A stretch of DNA of 64,000 bases, from contig NZ_JADOTY010000001.1 in assembly GCF_015751785.1 (NCBI RefSeq), positions 2,232,001-2,296,000 of the forward strand, in the 5' to 3' direction. Shown here one piece after another: positions 30,301-38,911 of this stretch. Under the pieces are notes generated by a model. It worked only from the letters and a program-made list of their open reading frames with translations, ran no database searches and was not told the origin of the DNA. Made by a program: the position numbers and the translations under genes. Positions within the stretch are counted from its first letter, which is position 1, and the number at the start of each line of letters is the position of its first letter. Source of the stretch: Micromonospora vinacea. GTDB taxonomy: Bacteria; Actinomycetota; Actinomycetes; Mycobacteriales; Micromonosporaceae.

Positions 30301-30921
30301 TCAGCGCGGGTCGATCCGTTCGGCCAGCCCCGGGTAGCGCACCACGTAGCCGCTGTCGTCCAGGTCGATGTCAGCAGTGAAGGTGCCGCTGGCGAAGCGC
30401 ACCCGACCCGGCCCGAGCCCGGTGTAGATCTGCTCGGCCGGCACCACCTCCAGGCCGGGCAGCAGCACCCAGGCGACGGTGATCCGGTGTGCCACATCGG
30501 CCGGCTCGGCCGCCATCCGGAGCCGGTGGACCGGCAGGGTGTTGAACAGCGGTGAGCCGCTCAGGTCGACGTCGAGCGCGTCGGCCAGCCGGTCCGGGTC
30601 GTCGGTGCCGGGCAGGCCGGCCCGGGGATGACCGGCCGCGACCAGAGCCTTGTCCAGGTCGCCCTGCTCGGCGGTGGTCACCCGCCAGCGCCCCGCGGCC
30701 CGCTCCAGCGTCACCCGGCGCAGCCAGCCGGGCCCTTCGGCCTCGACCTCGACCCGGGTGGTGGCCCAGTCCGGCGTGGTGGTCAGCTGGTAGCGGGCGG
30801 TCCACGGGATCGGGTCCACGGCGAGCAGAGTGCCACGGGCCGCCAACCCGTGGCCGTCGTCGAGCAGAACCTGCTCGCTGCCGGCGGTGTCCGTCCGGGA
30901 CCAGAAGATTGACTTCGGCAT
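30301..30921 (-). CDS. putative glycolipid-binding family protein (PF06475-like)
   Basis: 206 residues from ATG 30921 (ATG 30930 also possible). It begins PKSIFWSRTDTAGSEQVLL and is rich in beta-strand pattern with YQLTTTPDWATTRVEVEAEG, IDLSGSPLFNTLPVHRL-like and a C-terminal ADIDLDDSGYVVRYPGLAERI. These match the family annotated as putative glycolipid-binding (PF06475, the PA1994 fold, which resembles LolA/LolB lipoprotein carriers). No signal peptide is seen, so a cytoplasmic location is likely. Convergent with the Cds1-like gene. Confidence 0.7.
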   Translation of the reverse strand: MPKSIFWSRTDTAGSEQVLLDDGHGLAARGTLLAVDPIPWTARYQLTTTPDWATTRVEVEAEGPGWLRRVTLERAAGRWRVTTAEQGDLDKALVAAGHPRAGLPGTDDPDRLADALDVDLSGSPLFNTLPVHRLRMAAEPADVAHRITVAWVLLPGLEVVPAEQIYTGLGPGRVRFASGTFTADIDLDDSGYVVRYPGLAERIDPR

Positions 30922-30974
30922 GGTCGGCATGGGCCGGACGTTACGCGACCTGCTCGGCATCGGCAGGGCATGCG

Positions 30975-31014
30975 CGAACGCCGCCGCGAAGCCTGGGCTT
31001 CACGACGGCGTTCG
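30975..31014 (-). terminator. helicase terminator hairpin
   Basis: CGAACGCCGCCGCGAAGCC and the following GGCTTCACGACGGCGTTCG form a 19-bp stem with two non-Watson-Crick positions and a 2-base gap. It lies just beyond the DEAD-box gene stop on the minus strand and before the next minus-strand gene. Confidence 0.65.
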
Positions 31015-31023
31015 GTGGATCAA

Positions 31024-32985
31024 TCAGTGGGTACGTGCCGCCGGTCGCCCGCCGAAACCGCGTCGATCGTCACGCGGGCGGTCGTCACGCGGCCGGTCGT
31101 CGCGGGGCCGGTCGTCCCGGACCCGGCTCTCCGGGCGGAACCCACCCCGAGCGTCCCGGTCGCCGAAGCGCCGCTCGCCCTGCGGCCGGTCACCGAAGCG
31201 CCGCTCGCCGGTCGGCCGGTCGCCCCGACCGTCCCGGTCACCGAACTGCGGCCGGTCACCGAACCGACGCTCGCCCTGTGGGCGGTCGCCGTAGCCGCCG
31301 CGCTCGCCTTGCGGGCGGTCGCCGTAGCGGCGCTCGCCCTGCGGCCGGTCGCCGTAGCCGCCGCGTCCACCTTGCGGGCGGTCGCCGTAGCCCCGGTCGC
31401 CCTGCGGCCGGTCGCCGTAGCCGCCGCGTCCACCTTGCGGGCGGTCGCCGTAGCCCCGGTCGCCCTGCGGCCGGTCGCCGTAGCCGCCGCGCTCACCCTG
31501 CGGGCGGTCGCCGAAGCGCCGGTCGCCCTGTGGGCGGTCGCCGTAGCGACGCTCGCCGCCGGAGCGGTCGCCGAACCGACGCGGGCCGCCGGAGCGGTCG
31601 TCGTACCGGCGCGGGCCGCCGGAGCGGTCGCCGTAGCCCCGGGGCTCCGCCTCGACGCGGACCGGGACGCCACTGGGCTCGCGGGCGCCGACCAGCTCGG
31701 CCAACGCCGCGTCTCCGACCCGGACCCGGGTCTCGGCCGGCGCGACGCCGGCCTTCTCCATCATCGCCAGGGTGGTGCGGCGCTGCTTGGGCAGCACCAA
31801 CGTGGCAACCGCGCCCGACTCGCCGGCCCGGGCGGTACGCCCCGCGCGGTGCAGGTAGTCCTTGGGGTCCTTCGGCGGGTCGACGTGCAGCACCAGGGTG
31901 ACCCCGTCGACGTGGATGCCCCGGGCCGCCACGTCCGTGGCGACCAGCACGTTCATCCGGCCCTCACGGAACTCGGCGAGCGTCTTGGTGCGCATCCGCT
32001 GGGTCTTGCCGCCGTGCAGCCCACCGGCGCGTACGCCGACGGCCGCGAGCTGCTCGACCAGCCGGTCTACCCCGAGCTGGGTACGGGCGAAGACCATGGT
32101 CCGGCCATCCCGAGCGGCGATCGAGGCCGCCACCGGGAACTTCTCGTGCGGCGGGATCAACAGCATGTGGTGGTCCATGGTGGACACCGAGGCGGTGGAC
32201 GGCGCGGTGGAGTGGGTGACCGGGTCGGTCATGAACCGCTTGACCAACGCGTCGACGTCACCGTCCAGAGTGGCCGAGAAGAGCAGCCGCTGACCGTTCG
32301 CGGGCGTCTTCGCCAGCAACTCGGTCACCTCGGGCAGGAAGCCCATGTCGGCCATCTGGTCGGCCTCGTCGAGCACCGTGACCTCGACGTCGTCGAGCTG
32401 GCAGATGCCCCGCTCGATGAGGTCGCCGAGCCGGCCCGGAGTGGCCACGATGATCTCCACGCCGCGGCGCAGCGCGTCGATCTGACGGTCGTAGGGAACG
32501 CCACCGACGGCGGTCTTGAGGAAGATGCCGACGGACTTGCCCAGCGGCACCAGAGCGTCGTTGACCTGCATGGCCAGCTCGCGGGTGGGCACCAGGACCA
32601 GGGCGCGCGGACGCATCGGCCGAGCCCGGTTGCGGTTGGCCAGCCGGGCGATCATCGGCAGACCGAAGGCGAGCGTCTTACCCGAACCGGTCTGCCCACG
32701 GCCCAGCACGTCGCGGCCGGCGAGCGCGTCCGGAACGGTGGCCCGCTGGATCTCGAACGGGCTGGTGATGCCCTGCTGCGCCAGTGCGCGGACCAGCGGC
32801 TCGGGCAGGCCGAGAGCGGCGAAGCTCATCGGCTCGGCGGTCTCGGTCGGCTCGGCCTGCGCGGTCGCTACCGGCGCGGTGCCGGCCTCGCTCGCGGCGA
32901 CGTCGAGCTGCTCCCGGGCGGTGTCGGCCGCCGGGACTGAGTTGAAAACGGACGTAACGGTGCTGGGGTCAGCAGAGGTGGTCAA
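31024..32985 (-). CDS. DEAD-box RNA helicase with long GDRPQG-repeat tail
   Basis: 653 residues from TTG 32985 (AGG six bases upstream; the preceding TTG is also possible). Helicase core at ~residues 65-430: Q motif (FAALGLPEPLVRAL ... TSPFEIQ), GQTGSGKT, PTRELAMQV, TPGRLGDL, VLDEADQM, FSATLDG, ATDVAARGIHV and HRAGRTARAG. The last ~205 residues are disordered and built from [FY]GDRPQG[ED]R units, ten exact GDRPQG plus variants, ending in RDDRPRDD repeats; this resembles RGG RNA-binding tails. A TACACT -10-like hexamer at 33103-33108 implies a leader of ~110 bases. Cold-shock or ribosome-assembly helicase roles are typical for the family. Confidence 0.92.
   Translation of the reverse strand: MTTSADPSTVTSVFNSVPAADTAREQLDVAASEAGTAPVATAQAEPTETAEPMSFAALGLPEPLVRALAQQGITSPFEIQRATVPDALAGRDVLGRGQTGSGKTLAFGLPMIARLANRNRARPMRPRALVLVPTRELAMQVNDALVPLGKSVGIFLKTAVGGVPYDRQIDALRRGVEIIVATPGRLGDLIERGICQLDDVEVTVLDEADQMADMGFLPEVTELLAKTPANGQRLLFSATLDGDVDALVKRFMTDPVTHSTAPSTASVSTMDHHMLLIPPHEKFPVAASIAARDGRTMVFARTQLGVDRLVEQLAAVGVRAGGLHGGKTQRMRTKTLAEFREGRMNVLVATDVAARGIHVDGVTLVLHVDPPKDPKDYLHRAGRTARAGESGAVATLVLPKQRRTTLAMMEKAGVAPAETRVRVGDAALAELVGAREPSGVPVRVEAEPRGYGDRSGGPRRYDDRSGGPRRFGDRSGGERRYGDRPQGDRRFGDRPQGERGGYGDRPQGDRGYGDRPQGGRGGYGDRPQGDRGYGDRPQGGRGGYGDRPQGERRYGDRPQGERGGYGDRPQGERRFGDRPQFGDRDGRGDRPTGERRFGDRPQGERRFGDRDARGGFRPESRVRDDRPRDDRPRDDRPRDDRRGFGGRPAARTH
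31335..31491 (-). repeat. 63-bp tandem duplication in the helicase tail
   Basis: Bases 31335-31397 are repeated at 31398-31460 and continue for 31 more bases, an exact 21-codon unit (GGRGGYGDRPQGDRGYGDRPQ as protein). The identity suggests recent slippage or unequal exchange. Confidence 0.85.
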
Positions 32986-33182
32986 CAAAAACCTTTCGAG
33001 CGGGGCGCATCTTCGCGATGGCCTGCCGCGGCTGTACCGCCGGATCGCCCGCAAGATCGCCCAGGGGCGCACACCACGCGCGCCGGGTCAGTGATCTCAG
33101 CCAGTGTACGGCGGTCTGACGAACCCGCCAGCCGGTTGACCGACGGTAGTGGGCGGACTCACCATCGTTGCCACTCGCTGGC

Positions 33183-34895
33183 TCACCCGTTGAGCACGCT
33201 GCCCACCAGACCGTCCAGGGCGTCGCCGGCCAGCAGAACGACCACCACACTGATCGCCACCAGCAGCCCCAGAGCGGCAGCCAGGACGATCATCACCCGG
33301 GCGTTGCTGGACCGCTCGGCCGGCGTGTCCGACCAGCCCTGGGCCAGGATGTGCCCGGTCAACGAGCCGGAAGTCTCCACCGCGTTGGCGGGTATCGCGA
33401 TCGTGGTGAAGCCAGCCCCCTCGCCGTTGCCGTAGACGGTGCCGGCCAGATCGGTGCCGCCGTCGTGCCGCCCACCACGGGCCCCGGCCGCGTCGCGGCC
33501 GGGGGAACCCGCCGACGGGCTGCTCGGCGGCGCCGTCATCCGGGAGTTTCCGGTGCTGTTCCGGGTCGACGAAGGCGCCCCGGCGGTGGACGGTGGCCAG
33601 TTCGGCAGCGCGGGCGCGGGCACCACCGGCGGCGCGGAGGGAGCCGTGCCGGTCCATCCCCCACCGGACGTCGGGCGGGTCGCCGCGGGGATGGACGGCC
33701 ACCCGGCCGGCGGCGCGGAAACCGGCGCGCTGGCCCGTACGCCGGGCGTGTCGTTCATGGCCGGCGGCGGCGGAAACGGCGGTGCCGGCATCGGGCCGGG
33801 CGGGGCCGGTGGTGCCGGCACCGGCGGACCGGGTGGCGGCAGCGGCGGGCTGGGGACGGGCGGCGACGGCGGGCCGGGGATGGGCGGCACCGGCGAGGGC
33901 GGCGGGGTGGGCGGGCCCGGAACTGGCGGAACCGGACCGGGCGGCGGCGTGGGCCGGGGGCTCGGCGTCGGCGTCGGCGCGGGCGGGTACGGCCCCGGGG
34001 CCGGCGCGGGCTCCGGTTCCGGGGGCGGCGGCTGGGTCGGCCCGGGACCCGGTGGCGAGGGCTCCGGCTCCGGAGTCGACGGCGTCGGAGGCTGGGCCGG
34101 CTCGGCACCCACCGGCGCGGCTCGGTAGACGGCGGGCGCGCTCTCGCGACGGTCCGGGGTGCCCAGGGCGCCGGCCGTGCCCCGGCTGCTGCTCGGAACC
34201 GTGGCGCTGGCCCGGGCCGGCGCGGGGGAGGCGTTCCGCTGCCCCGGCAACGACACCTCGGCGGGGCTGGCCGAGCCGGTCGCACGGTAGGTGGTCGCGG
34301 TGACCGGAGCGTTGGCCGGCAGGTCACTGCGGAGGGCCCCGGCGGTCACCACGCTGGCGCGTGCGCGTACCGGTGCGGCGTCCTGATCCGGGCGCGCGTC
34401 GACCGCTGCCGACTCCCCGGCGTCGGTCCCGGAAACGTCCGCGCCACCGGAAACGTCCGCGGCGGCATCCGCGCCACCGGAAGCGTCGGCCCCGGCAGCG
34501 TCCGCGCCGCCGGAAGCGCCGTCGACACCGGCGGGTACGTCGTCGCCGGTCGATTCGTCGTCAGCGGCGTCGGTCGAGGCGTCCGCGAGGACCGGTGCCG
34601 GCCTGCTGTCGACCGGGCTGCTGGCGGCCGGGCTGGCGTCGGCCAGGCTGGCGTCGGCCAGGCTGGCGTCGCTGGCGGCCGGGCTGGCGTCGGCCAGGCT
34701 GGCGTCGCTGGCGGCGGGGCTGCTGTCGGCCGGACTGGCGTCGCTGGCGGCAGGGCTGCTGTCAGTCGAGCTGGCGTCACTGCCTGCCGGGCTGGTGGCG
34801 TTGGCGGCCACCGGGTCGACGGTCTCCGGCCCTGGTGGGCCGGCCTGGTCGACCACGGGGTCGACAGTCTCCGCCGGATCTCTCTGCTCGGCCAT
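33183..34895 (-). CDS. Pro/Ala-rich protein with a single C-terminal membrane anchor
   Basis: 570 residues from ATG 34895, chosen for its GGAGGGCGGAA ribosome site (an upstream ATG at 34913 adds six residues). Residues ~20-150 are Ala/Ser/Asp repeats (ASDASLADASPA type), ~225-400 an almost pure Pro-rich tract (PPPGPVPPVPGPP type), and a hydrophobic helix (VMIVLAAALGLLVAISVVVVLL) sits near the C-terminus. No domain is recognisable. Before the helix is a short conserved-looking segment (TDLAGTVYGNGEGAGFTTIAIP). The layout suggests a cytoplasmic or cell-wall-spanning stalk anchored in the membrane. Its neighbour is an NlpC/P60 cell-wall hydrolase on the same strand. Confidence 0.65.
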   Translation of the reverse strand: MAEQRDPAETVDPVVDQAGPPGPETVDPVAANATSPAGSDASSTDSSPAASDASPADSSPAASDASLADASPAASDASLADASLADASPAASSPVDSRPAPVLADASTDAADDESTGDDVPAGVDGASGGADAAGADASGGADAAADVSGGADVSGTDAGESAAVDARPDQDAAPVRARASVVTAGALRSDLPANAPVTATTYRATGSASPAEVSLPGQRNASPAPARASATVPSSSRGTAGALGTPDRRESAPAVYRAAPVGAEPAQPPTPSTPEPEPSPPGPGPTQPPPPEPEPAPAPGPYPPAPTPTPSPRPTPPPGPVPPVPGPPTPPPSPVPPIPGPPSPPVPSPPLPPPGPPVPAPPAPPGPMPAPPFPPPPAMNDTPGVRASAPVSAPPAGWPSIPAATRPTSGGGWTGTAPSAPPVVPAPALPNWPPSTAGAPSSTRNSTGNSRMTAPPSSPSAGSPGRDAAGARGGRHDGGTDLAGTVYGNGEGAGFTTIAIPANAVETSGSLTGHILAQGWSDTPAERSSNARVMIVLAAALGLLVAISVVVVLLAGDALDGLVGSVLNG

Positions 34896-35009
34896 TTCCG
34901 CCCTCCGCGCCATGCTCGCACCCGGACCCGTGACGTCGAGTCGGATGTGCCTGGTTGTCACGGTGCCACAGATCTTCCCGAGCGGACAGCCGGAGGCGGT
35001 CGTGGCGGA

Positions 35010-36599
35010 TCAGCCCGCGGTGCTGGGGCTGCCCGTCGCGCTGCTAGTGCCCGTCGCGCTCGTGCTGACCTTCGGCGTGGTCGTCGGAGACGCGCTGGTC
35101 GGGGCCGTGGTCGGAGCCGGGGGCAGGGTCGTCGGAGTGTTGCTCGGGGTGTTCGCCGGCTTCGGCGTGCTGCTGGCGGTCGGCGTGGGCGTCGGGCTGG
35201 TCGTCAGCGTCGGCGTGGGCGTCGGTGTGGTGGGCTTCGTGGGCGTCGGCGTGGGCTTGGTGGGCGTCGGCGTGGGCTTCGTGGGCGACGGGGTGGGCGT
35301 CGGCTTGGTGGTCTTCGTCGGTGACGGCGACGGTGTGGGAGGCGGCTTCGGGGTCGAGACGGGCGGGGTCGGATTGGTCACGACCGGTGCCGGCACCGCG
35401 CCGATCACCCGGGTCGCGGCGTACAGCCGGGTCCAGCGGACGACCGAGATCTTGACGACGTCGCCCGTCGTGGGCGCCTGCACCATCTTGCCGTTGCCGA
35501 TGTACATGCCGACGTGGTGGATCGTCGTCCAGCTGCTGCCCGAGGCGAAGAAGAGAAGGTCGCCGGGGAGCAGTGCGCTCTGCGGAACGGTGCGGCCACG
35601 GGTGGCGCGGTACTGGTCACGGGAGACCCGGGGCAGGTCGAAGTAGTCGGCGCCGGGGGACCGGTACGCCGCCCACATCAGGCCGGAGCAGTCGAACTGG
35701 TCCGGCCCCTCCTCGGACCACTTGTACGGGTCGCCGAGCTGGGCGAGCGCGTAGCGGACCGCGGCCAGTGCCCGGGGGTGCGCGGCCATGCCGCTGATGT
35801 TCTGGTTGGAGACGTAGCCGGCGCCGATCTGCTGCTCGGCGGCTTCCTGCTGGCGTTCGATCTCGATCAGCGCGGCGGCGTTGTCCCGGCGCAGCTTGAG
35901 CAGGCTCGCCTCGGCGGTGCGCAGCGCCGTCTCACCGGTGGTGAACTCCACCTCGGCGGTGGCGAGCAGGGCCTTGGCCTCGCTGTGCTTCTGGTACGCG
36001 GCCTGCTCACCGGCGCGCGCCCGGGACAGCTCCCCGGCCACTCCGGTGGTGCCGCCGTCGACCTTCTCGCCACGGGTGATCGCCTGGAGGCGGCTCAGCC
36101 CGCGGATGTCCTGGGCGAGGTCGCCCGGCGGCAGCGCGGCGGCTTCCTTGACGGCCTCGGCGGCGGCGGTGTCGGCGGTCTGCTGGGCCCGGAGCAGGGC
36201 GTCCTGTGCGGTTGCCAGCGCCTTGCCGGCCGCGTCGAGCTGCGCCTGCGCGTCGACGCGTTTCTGCCGGGTCAGCAGCAACGCCTCGCCGAGTGCGCCG
36301 ACCTGGGCCTCGCCGGCGGAGATCGCGGTGGCCAGTGGGCCGTTGCCGATGTTGACCACCGGCGGGGCGGGCACACCGGCGACCGGTGCGCCGCCGGGCA
36401 GTTGGAGTGAGCCGGTGACCGCCGGGCGTGAGCCGGTGTCCGGCACTGTGGTCGGCACGCCGGGCTCCGCGTACGCGGGGGTGGCCAGTACGGCCGCGGC
36501 GATCGCGCCGAGCAGGGCGGCCCAGAGCTTCGGACGCAGGACCGGCGAGATCACCGGGCTCCGTCGTCGCTGCCGTCGCCCGCGCCCGCTGTAGACCAT
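35010..36599 (-). CDS. NlpC/P60 peptidoglycan endopeptidase (RipA-like)
   Basis: 529 residues from ATG 36599. N-terminal signal peptide (LWAALLGAIAAAVLATPAYA), then a long coiled-coil (~95-260), then the NlpC/P60 domain: catalytic Cys304 in FDCSGLMWAAY and the histidine in IHHVGMYIGNGKMVQ (His361/362). The tail from ~405 is Pro/Thr-rich (PTPTPSPTKPTPTP type), a wall-spanning or glycosylated stalk. Coiled coil plus NlpC/P60 is the RipA arrangement of actinobacteria, where the helical region blocks the active site until processed. It cleaves peptide stems of peptidoglycan. Divergent from mqnE; I looked for a c-di-AMP (ydaO) riboswitch upstream and do not see one. Confidence 0.88.
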   Translation of the reverse strand: MVYSGRGRRQRRRSPVISPVLRPKLWAALLGAIAAAVLATPAYAEPGVPTTVPDTGSRPAVTGSLQLPGGAPVAGVPAPPVVNIGNGPLATAISAGEAQVGALGEALLLTRQKRVDAQAQLDAAGKALATAQDALLRAQQTADTAAAEAVKEAAALPPGDLAQDIRGLSRLQAITRGEKVDGGTTGVAGELSRARAGEQAAYQKHSEAKALLATAEVEFTTGETALRTAEASLLKLRRDNAAALIEIERQQEAAEQQIGAGYVSNQNISGMAAHPRALAAVRYALAQLGDPYKWSEEGPDQFDCSGLMWAAYRSPGADYFDLPRVSRDQYRATRGRTVPQSALLPGDLLFFASGSSWTTIHHVGMYIGNGKMVQAPTTGDVVKISVVRWTRLYAATRVIGAVPAPVVTNPTPPVSTPKPPPTPSPSPTKTTKPTPTPSPTKPTPTPTKPTPTPTKPTTPTPTPTLTTSPTPTPTASSTPKPANTPSNTPTTLPPAPTTAPTSASPTTTPKVSTSATGTSSATGSPSTAG

Positions 36600-36838
36600 G
36601 CCGCTCCCCGTCCGACTGCCTCTCGTCGCGCTCGGTGGGCGCGACCGTCGGGACGGTACCAGTGTGTGTGTTCCGCCCCACCTTGTTACTACCGCACCTC
36701 GCCACCCTTGTCGATGCGTTGCCGGGTTACGGGAGGCTGAGAGTCTGGTGAAGTGGGTCGCTGCCGGCGACCGTGCCGCCGGACCGGTCGGCACCGCGAC
36801 GTACGCTCGATCCGGACCGCAGGTGGAAGGGACGTGCC

Positions 36839-38008
36839 ATGGACGCCGGACTCAAGCGTGAGCTCGAAGCGAAGGTGTACGCCGGTGAGCGGCTGACCCG
36901 CGAGGACGGGGTCGCCCTCTACGAGAGCGACGACCTGACCTGGCTGGGGCGGCTGGCGCACCACAAGCGCACCGAGTTGAACGGCGAGCGGGTGATGTTC
37001 AACGTCAACCGGCACCTCAACCTGACAAACGTCTGCTCGGCGTCCTGTGCGTACTGCTCGTTCCAGCGCAAGCCGGGCGAGAAGGACGCGTACACGATGC
37101 GCATCGACGAGGCGGTCCGCAAGGCCAAGGAGATGGAGGACGAGCAGCTCACCGAGTTGCACATCGTCAACGGCCTGCACCCCACGCTGCCCTGGCGTTA
37201 CTACCCGAAGGTGCTGCGTGAGCTGAAGGCGGCGCTGCCGAACGTCAAGCTCAAGTGCTTCACGGCGACCGAGGTGCAGTGGTTCGAGAAGATCAGCGGC
37301 CTGAGCGCCGACGAGATCCTCGACGAGCTGATGGACGCCGGCCTGGAGTCGCTGACCGGTGGCGGCGCGGAGATCTTCGACTGGGAGGTCCGGCAGCACA
37401 TCGTCGACCACGCCTGCCACTGGGAAGACTGGTCGCGCATCCACGCCCTGGCGCACAGCAAGGGCATGAAGACCCCGGCGACGATGCTGTACGGCCACAT
37501 CGAGGAGCCCCGGCACCGCGTCGACCACGTGCTGCGCCTGCGTGAGTTGCAGGACGAGACCGGCGGCTTCGCGGTCTTCATCCCGCTGCGCTACCAGCAC
37601 GACTTCGTCGACTCGGCGGACGGCAAGATCCGTAACCGGATCCAGGCGCGCACCACGATGGCCTCCCCGGCCGAGTCGCTGAAGACGTTCGCGGTCTCCC
37701 GGCTGCTCTTCGACAACGTGCCGCACCTGAAGAACTTCTGGGTGATGCACGGGCTGTCGGTGGCCCAGCTCTCGCTGAACTTCGGCGTGGACGACCTGGA
37801 CGGCTCCGTCGTCGAATACAAGATCACCCACGACGCCGACTCGTACGGCACCCCGAACACCATGCACCGCGACGACCTGCTGCACCTGATCTGGGACGCC
37901 GGCTTCCAGCCGGTCGAGCGGGACACCCGCTACAACGTGGTCCGGGAGTACGACAAGGCACCGTCGCTGGCCGAGCGGCGCGCCGAGCCGCAGCAGGTCT
38001 GGGCCTGA
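36839..38008 (+). CDS. mqnE: aminofutalosine synthase MqnE (radical SAM)
   Basis: 389 residues from ATG 36839 with GGAAGGGA upstream. The radical SAM cluster is CSASCAYC (Cys66, Cys70, Cys73), in NRHLNLTNVCSASCAYCSF, followed by ELHIVNGLHPTLPWRYY and GGGAEIFDWEVR, both typical of MqnE. The enzyme joins the product of MqnA to S-adenosylmethionine to make aminofutalosine, the second step of the futalosine route to menaquinone. mqnA is 20 kb away in the window. The 24-bp gap to the next gene suggests co-transcription. Confidence 0.93.
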   Translation: MDAGLKRELEAKVYAGERLTREDGVALYESDDLTWLGRLAHHKRTELNGERVMFNVNRHLNLTNVCSASCAYCSFQRKPGEKDAYTMRIDEAVRKAKEMEDEQLTELHIVNGLHPTLPWRYYPKVLRELKAALPNVKLKCFTATEVQWFEKISGLSADEILDELMDAGLESLTGGGAEIFDWEVRQHIVDHACHWEDWSRIHALAHSKGMKTPATMLYGHIEEPRHRVDHVLRLRELQDETGGFAVFIPLRYQHDFVDSADGKIRNRIQARTTMASPAESLKTFAVSRLLFDNVPHLKNFWVMHGLSVAQLSLNFGVDDLDGSVVEYKITHDADSYGTPNTMHRDDLLHLIWDAGFQPVERDTRYNVVREYDKAPSLAERRAEPQQVWA

Positions 38009-38031
38009 GCCGCCACGTACCCTCGCAGTCG

Positions 38032-38469
38032 ATGACCGAGCAACGAGGACCTGAGCAGCAGAGCGGGTTTCCCCGCCGGGACGCCGAAGGGCGCATCCGT
38101 ACCCTGGGCGATCTGCTCGGGGTGTGCCTGGCCGGCCTGGTCATCGGCGTGCTCGCGCTGGTGCTGTTCGACTGGGCGTTCGCGTCGATCGGCGCCGGCG
38201 ACTTCGGGCACACGAACGGTTGGCTGGCGGTGATCCTGCCGGCCTGGCTGTTCTGGGACGACTTCCGCGCCTGGGAGTTCGGCGCCGCCCGGGTGGTGGC
38301 GGCGGTGGTCGCCGCTGCCGTCGGGGTGTTCGCGGGGCTGCTGATCGCCGGTCTGGGCGCGGGGTTGCCGCCGCTGCTCTCCGGCGCGTTGGCGGCGGGG
38401 GCGTTCACAGTGGCGTACGCGGCCCTCTGGTTCCCGGGCGTCCGCTGGCTGGCCCGCCGGACCGGCTGA
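38032..38469 (+). CDS. membrane protein of unknown function (145 aa)
   Basis: A hydrophilic N-terminus of ~25 residues, then four hydrophobic segments (LGVCLAGLVIGVLALVLFDW; GWLAVILPAWLFWDDF; ARVVAAVVAAAVGVFAGLLIA; LSGALAAGAFTVAYAALWF). I do not recognise the family. It sits 23 bp after mqnE and 64 bp before the DUF4229 gene, an order suggesting one transcript. A role in menaquinone metabolism is only guilt by association. Confidence 0.65.
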   Translation: MTEQRGPEQQSGFPRRDAEGRIRTLGDLLGVCLAGLVIGVLALVLFDWAFASIGAGDFGHTNGWLAVILPAWLFWDDFRAWEFGAARVVAAVVAAAVGVFAGLLIAGLGAGLPPLLSGALAAGAFTVAYAALWFPGVRWLARRTG

Positions 38470-38533
38470 CCACGACCGCCCGCCGGGCGGCTCGACCCTT
38501 CCGCCGGCAGTGGCGGGCGACGGAGAGAACGGA

Positions 38534-38833
38534 GTGGTGCGGGTGAGCGCCGCGCTCAAGTACACGCTGGGCCGGATCGGGCTGTTCATCGCCGTGCTGG
38601 CCGGCCTCTGGCTGATCGACATGAACGTGTTCCTGAAGCTGATGCTGGCGTTGGTGTTCTCCGCCGCGCTCTCCTTCTTTCTGCTGCGCGGGTGGCGGGA
38701 CGAGATGGCCGGCGAGATCGCCGAAGCAGCCGAGCGCCGCCGCACGGAAAAGGAACGCCTCCGCTCCGCCCTGGCCGGCGAAGACCACCCCACCCAAACC
38801 CCCGACCCCCAAACCCCAGACTCCCCGCGTTGA
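38534..38833 (+). CDS. DUF4229 membrane protein
   Basis: 99 residues from GTG 38534; GTG 38543 (SAALKYTLGR) is the alternative and closer to relatives. Two membrane helices (LGRIGLFIAVLAGLWLIDMN; FLKLMLALVFSAALSFFLL) are followed by a charged helix GEIAEAAERRRTEKERLRSALAGED, the pattern of DUF4229. The Pro/Thr tail reads into the palindromic hairpin at 38829, which provides the stop codon. In actinobacteria such genes are often near menaquinone genes, as here. Confidence 0.72.
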   Translation: MVRVSAALKYTLGRIGLFIAVLAGLWLIDMNVFLKLMLALVFSAALSFFLLRGWRDEMAGEIAEAAERRRTEKERLRSALAGEDHPTQTPDPQTPDSPR

Positions 38834-38888
38834 TCAAGAGGTTTGCGTCACCAGGACGGCATCCGGTGACGCAAACCTTTTGATCAAC
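38829..38888. repeat. 60-bp near-perfect palindrome, likely bidirectional terminator
   Basis: Two 24-base arms (38829-38852 and 38865-38888) pair at 23 of 24 positions, the exception being a G-T, with a 12-base loop. Arms begin GTTGATCAA and end TTGATCAAC, the same GTTGATC word that opens copies A and B of the 78-bp element. It contains the stop codon of the DUF4229 gene and lies before the end of the convergent peptidase gene. Confidence 0.8.
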
Positions 38889-38911
38889 ATGTGCTCAGGC
38901 GGGCACCGGGG

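Noticed and set aside
31240..31660. Short regular repeats as CRISPR or intergenic satellite
   Set aside because: In frame with the helicase and encode the GDRPQG tail.
30970..32940. A long plus-strand frame opposite the DEAD-box gene
   Set aside because: It is an Ala/Val-repeat mirror of the GDRPQG tail and the core; the minus strand has all helicase motifs in order.
36600..36838. c-di-AMP (ydaO) riboswitch upstream of the NlpC/P60 gene
   Set aside because: Such riboswitches often precede this gene type, but I could not find the conserved core words or pairing.
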